Of a DNA stretch of 12,456 nt, positions 1 to 5,826 are shown piece by piece; the stretch's first letter is position 1, and each line of letters starts with the position of its first letter. The DNA is taken from positions 1 through 12,456 of the forward strand of contig DCGA01000105.1 of NCBI GenBank assembly GCA_002314465.1, in the 5' to 3' direction. The notes under the pieces are model-generated. The model was given only the letters and a program-made list of their open reading frames with translations. It was not told where the DNA came from and did no database searches. The position numbers were made by a program, and so were the translations under genes. Origin of the DNA: a bacterium UBA1790. Its GTDB lineage: Bacteria > Bacteroidota > Bacteroidia > Bacteroidales > Muribaculaceae.

Positions 1-1544
1 TTGGTGCGAGCACCTACAACAGCCAGCAAATAAGCAGTCTTGGCGTCAGGATTAGCCACTGCATTCAGGGTCTTGCGTGCGCCTGCATAATCCTCATTGA
101 GAATTTGTTGAATAGCAGCATTGTTGTTCACGCTGTTGCCATAAGCAGCTTTTGCCTTAGCATAGTCACCCTTCATGGTGTAATAGGTACCTTGAGCAGC
201 AGCCATGTCACCCTTGGTGCCAGCAGCCTTGCCCAGATAAACCTCAGCCTTGGCGAGATCATTGTCAGCCATGGCAGCCAGAGCAGCATTAAAGTTAACG
301 TCAGCGTTGTTAGGTTCAATTTGCAAAGCCTTGGTGAAGTTACGACGAGCTTCTGCAACGTTACCTTCCTGGAAATTTACCATACCCAGATTGTTCCAGC
401 CACGATAGTCAGCTGGGAACATCTCAGTCACTTTGGCATAAACGGCTTTCTTGTTTTCCATAAGGGTTGCACCATACAGCATTTCCTCTATATTGAGTTG
501 TGCAGGATCTGAGTTGAACAAAGCAACGATTTCCTCGTCGGATTTGCCAATCAGGTCGATGGTCAGAATCATACGGCTGCGACGCAGTGCAGGCAGGATC
601 TCATCGGCGATATTTTTGTAAACAGCGCTCAGATTCTTGATTTGGCTCTCGCGCTCCTCAGGATCATTATACATGCGCAATACGTTCAATACAAGGTTCT
701 TGTCCTGGATATTTCTCTCTTCCATAGCCTGTTGGAAACCTTCCCAGTCCTCAGCGGTGATGTCAGAAGCGATCTCAGCATCAACTTTATTCTTCTTCAT
801 GGACTTAGCCAGGAACTTTTGAGCATTAGCCTGACGGGCATTGGCCAATTTGGTATTCAGTTCAATACCACCATCTGGGCTGGCATAACCAGAAACTTCC
901 AGACTGTTGATAGCTTTTCTTTCATCATTATTGGCGTCAACAATGGCAGCTTGGAAATCTTTCACTTCCTGTGCATTGGTTTCAGAGTTGCGCAGCGTGC
1001 TTTGTTGAATCAGGAACTTAATATCAGCCTCCTGCATCTCTTGGATAATACGTTGGAACTTATCAGCAGCCACGTTTGCTGGAATGCACTTTGCATCGGC
1101 CAATTTGGCAGTAGCAATCACACCGTCAGCAATTTTGATTTCTGGTACATCAACCATTTTTTTGCCCTTGTAGGCCTGGAAACGCAGATAGAGTTCACTC
1201 TGGTTCATTGCCTCCACATAGTCAAAGCTTACGCTCTGGCTGTATGAGCCACCTTGTTTGTAACTAACGACTTTACCATTCTCTTTCACCTTTTCACCAA
1301 CATAGGTAACAGGCTCACCCAACACTTCCTGACCATTGTACTTCAACACTGGAGTAACAATGAGCACAGCTTTTTTGCTGAACTTCTTCACAGGGAATGT
1401 ACCTGCAATCTGAGCATTAATTTTGTTACCAACTACGGTCAAAGGATTAGGATTAACCGTGATTTGTTCCGGCTGAACTGGGTCGCCGCATGATGTCAAC
1501 AACGCCATGGCGAGGATTGACATAAAAAAGATACTTTTTTTCAT
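1..1544 (-). CDS. OmpA-like / TPR lipoprotein, 3' end outside window
   Basis: The gene reads leftward from ATG 1544-1542, and 514 whole codons are in the window with no stop, so the C-terminus is missing. The product starts with a lipoprotein signal peptide (MKKSIFFMSI...LLTSC, lipid-attachment Cys19). Residues about 30-150 look like a beta-rich extracellular or periplasmic domain. Residues 215-246 carry an OmpA-C-like motif (VSGYASPDGG, then N..LANAR) that in this superfamily contributes to peptidoglycan binding. Residues about 360-500 are TPR-like helical hairpins; the clearest is 382-415, with WNNLG, A..NF.KAL and PNNA. I infer a lipid-anchored envelope protein linking the membrane to peptidoglycan or acting as a scaffold. 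The start fits the promoter 75 bases upstream, which leaves a leader of about 68 nt. It is divergent from the gene at 1719. Architecture is well supported, exact function is unknown. Confidence 0.88.
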   Translation of the reverse strand, partial: MKKSIFFMSILAMALLTSCGDPVQPEQITVNPNPLTVVGNKINAQIAGTFPVKKFSKKAVLIVTPVLKYNGQEVLGEPVTYVGEKVKENGKVVSYKQGGSYSQSVSFDYVEAMNQSELYLRFQAYKGKKMVDVPEIKIADGVIATAKLADAKCIPANVAADKFQRIIQEMQEADIKFLIQQSTLRNSETNAQEVKDFQAAIVDANNDERKAINSLEVSGYASPDGGIELNTKLANARQANAQKFLAKSMKKNKVDAEIASDITAEDWEGFQQAMEERNIQDKNLVLNVLRMYNDPEERESQIKNLSAVYKNIADEILPALRRSRMILTIDLIGKSDEEIVALFNSDPAQLNIEEMLYGATLMENKKAVYAKVTEMFPADYRGWNNLGMVNFQEGNVAEARRNFTKALQIEPNNADVNFNAALAAMADNDLAKAEVYLGKAAGTKGDMAAAQGTYYTMKGDYAKAKAAYGNSVNNNAAIQQILNEDYAGARKTLNAVANPDAKTAYLLAVVGART

Positions 1545-1618
1545 TGTTAAATCGAATATATTGATTTGATTTTTTATTTTCTTGCCTCTTGCTACTGCAT
1601 ACTAAGCAAAATCGGCTG

Positions 1619-1650
1619 CAAAGGTACAATTTATTTTTCATATATGCAAA
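1619..1650 (-). promoter_or_regulatory. Bacteroidota promoter of the OmpA/TPR lipoprotein gene
   Basis: On the minus strand, TTTG (1650-1647) is followed after exactly 20 bases by TACCTTTG (1626-1619). This matches the Bacteroidota -33/-7 consensus TTTG-N19-21-TAnnTTTG. Transcription would start near 1612, giving a leader of about 68 nt before ATG 1544. Confidence 0.8.
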
Positions 1651-1665
1651 TTTCATTCCATTTTT

Positions 1666-1696
1666 TTTCAAAATTCCGATTTTTTTTGTACCTTTG
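1666..1696 (+). promoter_or_regulatory. Bacteroidota promoter of the lipoprotein gene at 1719
   Basis: A perfect -7 box TACCTTTG lies at 1689-1696. The -33 box is imperfect (TTTC at 1666-1669, 19-base spacer) in a T-rich tract. It faces away from the minus-strand promoter at 1619-1650, so the two transcripts diverge from about 70 bp of AT-rich DNA. Confidence 0.65.
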
Positions 1697-1718
1697 CACC
1701 CGAAAATGAATAACGAAT

Positions 1719-2429
1719 ATGTATAAAACGCTTTTCTATTCCATTCTGGCACTCGTGTTCATGTGCTTTTCCTCCTGTTCGCACCGTCCCTCCAATGTGG
1801 AGCAAATGCGTATGGAGAAAGCGCAAAAAGACAGTATTCAATATGTACAGGCCAAACAGAACCTGCATTATTCCGATTCGCTGTTGCAGGTTTATCTTCC
1901 ACAAGTTGACCCGCTGATGGAGTCGTTTGTTTACAGTAAAGACGAGAAGGCCGAGGATCATGGTCATTACGTTCATCGCCGATTGCAAACCACCTCGAAC
2001 ACATCACGAAATTTTCTGCAGGCATACGTCTCGGACAACCACGTAACCAGTTTGCAATCGTATTACTACGGTCAAAAACAGCACCACCAGCATGCTCTGC
2101 GTATTCAGATTGGCGAAAATTACGTGGTCAAAGAAGGCAGCAATCATGCCTTTAATGCCGAAGGCTGGCATGAGATTTTGACCATTGAGGGAGAGGATGC
2201 CATACAACTGTTGTCTTTTATCAGTTCGCATGTAAATGAGCGCATACAGGTGAGCAGTATGGGTGATGGGTCGGCGGTGTATTATTTGAGTGACATTGAG
2301 AAGAACGCACTGTCTGACACATACGAACTGGCGGTTCTCATGCACAACATAGATGCACTGGAACGAGCCATCCATGTAGCCGACTTACAGATACAAAAAT
2401 ACGAAAAAAAGCACATTAACTGCAAATGA
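1719..2429 (+). CDS. Unknown lipoprotein, 236 aa
   Basis: I do not recognise a named family. The product begins with a hydrophobic signal segment (residues 4-19) ending in FSSC, so Cys20 is the likely lipid-attachment site. Residues about 26-60 and 203-232 are charged, helix-forming and could be coiled coils. The middle (about 95-190) is mixed alpha/beta with many Tyr, His and Gln residues, including the run QHHQH at 121-125. An earlier ATG at 1706 runs into a stop after six codons, so ATG 1719 is the start; it sits 22 bases after the -7 box. The pyrE-like gene follows after 52 bases with its own promoter, so the two may be transcribed separately. It is probably an envelope protein facing the periplasm or outer membrane. 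No function can be inferred from sequence alone. Confidence 0.82.
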   Translation: MYKTLFYSILALVFMCFSSCSHRPSNVEQMRMEKAQKDSIQYVQAKQNLHYSDSLLQVYLPQVDPLMESFVYSKDEKAEDHGHYVHRRLQTTSNTSRNFLQAYVSDNHVTSLQSYYYGQKQHHQHALRIQIGENYVVKEGSNHAFNAEGWHEILTIEGEDAIQLLSFISSHVNERIQVSSMGDGSAVYYLSDIEKNALSDTYELAVLMHNIDALERAIHVADLQIQKYEKKHINCK

Positions 2430-2430
2430 G

Positions 2431-2462
2431 CTTGCATATATGAAAAAAAAATTGTAATTTTG
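2431..2462 (+). promoter_or_regulatory. Promoter of the pyrE-like gene
   Basis: CTTG at 2431-2434 (three of four matches to TTTG) is followed after 20 bases by a perfect -7 box TAATTTTG at 2455-2462. The expected transcription start is near 2469, about 13 nt before the ATG at 2482. The -33 element begins two bases after the stop codon of the preceding lipoprotein gene. Confidence 0.65.
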
Positions 2463-2481
2463 CAGCTTGATTTAAAAAACC

Positions 2482-3114
2482 ATGGATAAGATACAACAGG
2501 ATATAGCACGTAAGTTCATACAACTGAAAGCTGTTAGTGTACAACCACTCAGTCCGTTTACATGGGGTAATGGGTGGCTGGCTCCTATTTATTTGGATGA
2601 TCGCAAGATCCTCAGTTACCCCGCTGTTCGCAATTTCTTCCGACTGGAACTGGCTCGTGTGGTGGCTGAGTTTTACCCCGATACCGATACGATTGCCGGC
2701 ATTGCCACCAATGCCATTGCGCATGGACTGATGGTGGCTGATCAATTGGCATTGCCTTTTGTTTCAGTCTATCCTTTCCCAAAAGACCATGGTCTGGAGA
2801 ACCAGATTGAGGGAGACTTGCGTCCGCGACAAAACATCGTTATCGTAGAGAATCAGGTCAATGTTGGCGACCACCTGATGCGTGTTGTGGAAGCAGTCCG
2901 CAACAATGGTTGCAAGGTGTTGGGAGCAGCCACATTGTTTGACTATCAGTTCCCCATGTTGGAACAGCGCTTAAATGATGCTGGCATTTCACTCATCGCA
3001 CTGACGAACTTCAATGCGGTATATCATCAGCTGGAAATCAGTAATTCATATCCGGAATCGGTGTTGCAAACCTTACAGAATTGGCACAACGATCCTTTTA
3101 ATTGGAAAAAATAA
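2482..3114 (+). CDS. pyrE: Orotate phosphoribosyltransferase-like protein with altered active site
   Basis: The 210-aa product has the length and signature of Bacteroidota PyrE, which joins orotate and PRPP to make OMP in pyrimidine synthesis. Retained landmarks are PFTW (25-28), GW..P.Y.DDRK (31-42), SYP..RNF (45-52), GIAT (73-76), KDHGLENQIEG (101-111) and the W..DP..W end. Key positions differ from functional enzymes. The PRPP motif, normally (V/L)-(E/D)-D-x-(I/V)-(S/T)-(T/A)-G-(G/T), reads VENQVNVGD at 122-130, so the second acidic residue is Asn124 and the phosphate loop is rebuilt. The catalytic-loop Arg (R99 in the Salmonella enzyme) aligns with Tyr97, though Lys101 and His103 remain. 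The frame is intact. It could be a weak enzyme, a ligand-binding relative or a regulator. The SRPBCC gene follows one base after the stop, as I recall for pyrE loci of Bacteroides. The fold assignment is firm; catalytic activity is doubtful. Confidence 0.85.
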   Translation: MDKIQQDIARKFIQLKAVSVQPLSPFTWGNGWLAPIYLDDRKILSYPAVRNFFRLELARVVAEFYPDTDTIAGIATNAIAHGLMVADQLALPFVSVYPFPKDHGLENQIEGDLRPRQNIVIVENQVNVGDHLMRVVEAVRNNGCKVLGAATLFDYQFPMLEQRLNDAGISLIALTNFNAVYHQLEISNSYPESVLQTLQNWHNDPFNWKK

Positions 3115-3115
3115 T

Positions 3116-3547
3116 ATGTCCGAAACCAAATACGAGAGCAAGATATGCTCTATTCCCAACAGTGCAGAGAATGTATATAAGGTGCTCTCCAATCTGGAGA
3201 ACCTTAATCGTGTAAAAGATCTGATTCCCAAGGATAAAATTCAGGAATTGGAGGTCAGTGCTGATTCCATCCGCATGAAAGTGGATGGATTGGGGCAGAA
3301 GATCACCCTCAGCATCGTAGAACGCATCGAGAACGACACCATTAAATTCGGTGCAGAAGGTATACCGATGCAGGCTAATTTTTGGATTCAGCTCAAGCAG
3401 ATTGCCCCTCTGGACACACGCATCAAACTGACATTGAAGGCAGATATTCCGTTTATGTTCAAGATGATGTTGGACAAGAAGATGCAACAGGGTCTGGATC
3501 AGGCTGCAGATATGTTAACACAATTCCCGTACAACCAATGGTTGTAA
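3116..3547 (+). CDS. Small SRPBCC (START-like) family protein
   Basis: The 143-aa product looks like the small SRPBCC/polyketide-cyclase-like proteins of Bacteroidota. It has an N-terminal strand and helix (SKICSIPNSAENVYKVLSN), then NLNRVKDLIPKD, alternating beta strands with a GLGQKITLSIVER segment, FWIQL at about 91-95 and a long C-terminal helix ending QGLDQAADML. This fold encloses a hydrophobic cavity that usually binds lipids or other small apolar ligands. The ligand here is unknown. I chose ATG 3116, one base after the pyrE-like stop, over an upstream in-frame ATG at 3014 that would overlap pyrE by about 100 bases and add residues not typical of the fold. No signal peptide is visible, so it should be cytosolic. 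The tight coupling suggests co-translation with the PyrE-like protein. Confidence 0.82.
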   Translation: MSETKYESKICSIPNSAENVYKVLSNLENLNRVKDLIPKDKIQELEVSADSIRMKVDGLGQKITLSIVERIENDTIKFGAEGIPMQANFWIQLKQIAPLDTRIKLTLKADIPFMFKMMLDKKMQQGLDQAADMLTQFPYNQWL

Positions 3548-3549
3548 TA

Positions 3550-3617
3550 GTGGAAAGTGGAAAGTTGAAAGTTGAAAGTAGTTGAAAGTAGTTGAAAGTA
3601 GTTGAAAGTTTAAAGTT
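3550..3617. repeat. Intergenic heptamer-based tandem repeat (GTKGAAA units)
   Basis: Starting just after the SRPBCC stop, the array reads GTGGAAA twice (3550-3563), GTTGAAA twice (3564-3577), then three more GTTGAAA each preceded by a GTA spacer (a 10-bp unit GTTGAAAGTA repeated at 3571, 3581 and 3591), then GTTTAAA and a decayed end. It fills almost the whole gap up to the psd start at 3626. Such arrays change copy number easily. No promoter box is seen inside it. Confidence 0.9.
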
Positions 3618-3625
3618 TATAGGAT

Positions 3626-4300
3626 ATGAATAAAAAACTAAGAATTCATCAGGAGGGTCTTCGTTCGGTGATAGGCCTTACCTTCCTTATCTTTGTAATT
3701 AATATCTTGGTGTTTATCAAATTCCCGCATTGGGTGTTTGCCATCTCCTTGATCCTGACTGCCGCGCTGTTGGTGTTTGTCACCTATTTCTTTCGCAATC
3801 CTTTTCGCGAAGTCGAGGTGACCGATCCTAATTTTCTGATTGCACCGGCCGATGGTCATGTTGTAGTCATTGAAAAGACGATGGAGAACGAGGTTTTTCA
3901 TCAGGAGATGCTTCAAGTTTCTATCTTCATGTCGCCATTCAACGTACATGCCAACTGGTATCCCGTAGAGGGCGAAATTATTCGAAGTGAGCACCAGAAA
4001 GGTCGTCATATGGGTGCATGGTTGCCCAAATCTTCCACGGAGAACGAGCGTTCACTGGTTGTCATTGAGACACCTACCAAACTGCAGATTGCAGTTCGTC
4101 AGATTGCCGGGGCAATGGCTCGTCGTATTGTGACCTATGCCAAGGCAGGTCATCAGTCGCATCGCAACGAACATATGGGCTTCATTAAATTAGGTTCGCG
4201 CGTGGATATGTACCTGCCCGTAGATACCGAAATTTTTGTGGAGTGTGGCGAACCCGTTCGTGGCAACGAGACGATCATTGGACGTTTACCCGAAAAATAA
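3626..4300 (+). CDS. psd: Phosphatidylserine decarboxylase proenzyme
   Basis: The 224-aa protein is the right size for the short Psd class. It converts phosphatidylserine to phosphatidylethanolamine at the inner membrane. Residues about 15-57 contain two hydrophobic membrane segments, then FFRNPFRE, APADGHVV (74-81), MSPFNVHANWYPVEGEI (about 102-118), QIAGAMARRIV, and the self-cleavage site GFIKLGSRVD. Cleavage between Gly190 and Ser191 turns Ser191 into the pyruvoyl cofactor and separates beta and alpha chains; the residues needed are all present. The start at 3626 sits directly behind the tandem repeat. The partner gene pssA (phosphatidylserine synthase), which I recall as its usual neighbour in relatives, is not next to it; deoC follows after 7 bases, implying co-transcription. 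Confidence 0.94.
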   Translation: MNKKLRIHQEGLRSVIGLTFLIFVINILVFIKFPHWVFAISLILTAALLVFVTYFFRNPFREVEVTDPNFLIAPADGHVVVIEKTMENEVFHQEMLQVSIFMSPFNVHANWYPVEGEIIRSEHQKGRHMGAWLPKSSTENERSLVVIETPTKLQIAVRQIAGAMARRIVTYAKAGHQSHRNEHMGFIKLGSRVDMYLPVDTEIFVECGEPVRGNETIIGRLPEK

Positions 4301-4307
4301 ATATACT

Positions 4308-5186
4308 ATGGACAAATTTGAAGAATTATTTGCCGCCTATCCGTTCACTATGACGGACGCAGAGGTGGCTGCTGCTGCCAAAGACATTTTGGACAAGCAC
4401 TTTGCAGAGAACAACAATCGCGAGGTTTGGGCTCAATGTCTCAGTCAAATCGACCTGACCACATTAAACGGCGAAGATACCACCGCGAAGGTAGAAAATA
4501 TGGCCCGAAAAGTCAGTGAGTTTCCCAAGTACTACCCAGATTTAAAGAACGTAGCCGCCATGTGCGTTTACCCTGCGTTGGCCAATGTAGCACGTCAGAA
4601 CCTGCCAGCAGGTGTTGGAGTTGCGTGCGTAAGTGCTGGTTTCCCCGCATCTCAAACCTTTATTGAGGTCAAGGTGGCTGAGACTGCATTGGCACTCAAA
4701 GAGGGTGCTACGGAGATTGATATTGTGATTTCTGTGGGCAAGTTCCTCGAGGGCAATTATGAAGAAGTGTTTGACGAGATCAGCGAACTGAAGGCTGTTT
4801 GCGGCGAACATCACCTGAAAGTTATTTTGGAAACCGGTGCACTCGCTACTGCCGAGAATATCTGGAAAGCCTCCATTCTGGCTATGGCAGCCGGTGCGGA
4901 TTTCATCAAGACCTCAACAGGTAAGATTAAGGTCAATGCCACTCCAGAAGCCACCTATATTATGTGTAATGCCATCAAGGCCTGGAAGGAAAAAACAGGT
5001 CAAAAGGTTTGCTACAAGCCCGCAGGTGGCGTAGCCACAACCGAAGAGGCTGTTCAGCACTATACGCTTGTAAAAGAGATTCTGGGTCAGGATTGGCTCA
5101 ACAACCAATCGTTCCGTTTTGGTGCCAGCCGTCTGGCCAATAACCTGCTTTCCTCTATAGTTGGCTCTGAAACTAAGTACTTTTAA
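4308..5186 (+). CDS. deoC: Deoxyribose-phosphate aldolase (DERA)
   Basis: The 292-aa enzyme cleaves 2-deoxyribose-5-phosphate to glyceraldehyde-3-phosphate and acetaldehyde, the last step of deoxynucleoside catabolism. The TIM-barrel signature is complete: VAAMCVYPA (82-90), VSAGFPASQT (108-117), EIDIVI (136-141, with Asp138 matching the catalytic Asp), KVILETG (171-177), FIKTSTGK (199-206, with the Schiff-base Lys201) and YKPAGGV (236-242, with the second catalytic Lys237). It is longer than the E. coli enzyme by an N-terminal helical extension of about 45 residues, common in Bacteroidota members. I chose ATG 4308 because it begins the family N-terminus; the in-frame ATG at 4236 lies inside psd. 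No other deoxynucleoside genes are adjacent. Translation is probably coupled to psd upstream. Confidence 0.95.
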   Translation: MDKFEELFAAYPFTMTDAEVAAAAKDILDKHFAENNNREVWAQCLSQIDLTTLNGEDTTAKVENMARKVSEFPKYYPDLKNVAAMCVYPALANVARQNLPAGVGVACVSAGFPASQTFIEVKVAETALALKEGATEIDIVISVGKFLEGNYEEVFDEISELKAVCGEHHLKVILETGALATAENIWKASILAMAAGADFIKTSTGKIKVNATPEATYIMCNAIKAWKEKTGQKVCYKPAGGVATTEEAVQHYTLVKEILGQDWLNNQSFRFGASRLANNLLSSIVGSETKYF

Positions 5187-5208
5187 ATCAATAAAAATAC
5201 GCAAAACA

Positions 5209-5820
5209 ATGAAAAAAATCTTTTTTATGCTGCTTTGTGCAGCCAGTGTAGTTCTTGTTAGTTGTAACAAAAATGAGCAAAACGATCCAACAGATCCAGG
5301 TCAGACAACGGAATACGATCCCGAAGGTCAGGCCGATGTGGAAATCCGCTTCTATACCTGCGACAGCCTGCTCATGTATTTTGACATTGAGTCCATTGTG
5401 GATTCACTGAATCCCACTCTGGATTGCTCCAAATACACCAAAGTACTGATTGACACCCTGGGAGCAGACGCCGCGTATTGGAAAACAGTAACCGATCCCT
5501 TTACAGATACCAAAGGCTCTACACGCAAACGCGTTCCTGCCAACCAGACCTATGCACTCGTTCTGCCCCTCAAGATTAAGGCAGGGCAACACAAATTCTA
5601 CCTCAACTACAAGCGTAACAGCAAGGATTATGGTAATCTTGCAAAACTCAGTTATGGCTATGGAAATAAGTTCAGCACCAGCGACAAAAAAGTTGAATTG
5701 GCTGAGTATTCCAGCGATGCCATCACTGCAATAGGAGTCAAAATTGAAAAACTGGAGAGCAACGTAACAACCAAGACCTCCACTAGGCCTTTGGCGTTTA
5801 CCATGAAGGTGCGTAAATAA
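5209..5820 (+). CDS. Unknown lipoprotein, 203 aa
   Basis: I do not recognise a family. The product has a clear lipoprotein signal (MKKIFFMLL...VLVSC, lipid site Cys19), then an acidic, Asn/Asp/Pro-rich linker (20-40) with DPTDPG, typical of surface-exposed Bacteroidota lipoproteins. The remaining 160 residues look beta-rich with alternating hydrophobic positions; the segment around LPLKIKAGQHKFYLNY resembles an Ig-like or similar beta-sandwich strand pair. ATG 5209 starts the signal peptide; an in-frame ATG at 5161 lies inside deoC and would spoil it. It sits 22 bases after deoC and 6 bases before the fused flavoprotein gene, so it should share their transcript despite acting in the envelope. 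Nothing in it suggests a role in deoxyribose or redox metabolism. Confidence 0.85.
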   Translation: MKKIFFMLLCAASVVLVSCNKNEQNDPTDPGQTTEYDPEGQADVEIRFYTCDSLLMYFDIESIVDSLNPTLDCSKYTKVLIDTLGADAAYWKTVTDPFTDTKGSTRKRVPANQTYALVLPLKIKAGQHKFYLNYKRNSKDYGNLAKLSYGYGNKFSTSDKKVELAEYSSDAITAIGVKIEKLESNVTTKTSTRPLAFTMKVRK

Positions 5821-5826
5821 TTAAAC

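Noticed and set aside
642..1247. A 201-codon plus-strand open frame, and another at 105-512
   Set aside because: Both lie opposite the OmpA/TPR lipoprotein gene, whose product shows a clear signal peptide, OmpA-like motif and TPRs; the plus-strand translations show no family signature and have no promoter.
3014..3115. Longer N-terminus for the SRPBCC protein starting at ATG 3014
   Set aside because: It would overlap the pyrE-like gene by about 100 bases; ATG 3116 gives the expected family start directly after the upstream stop.
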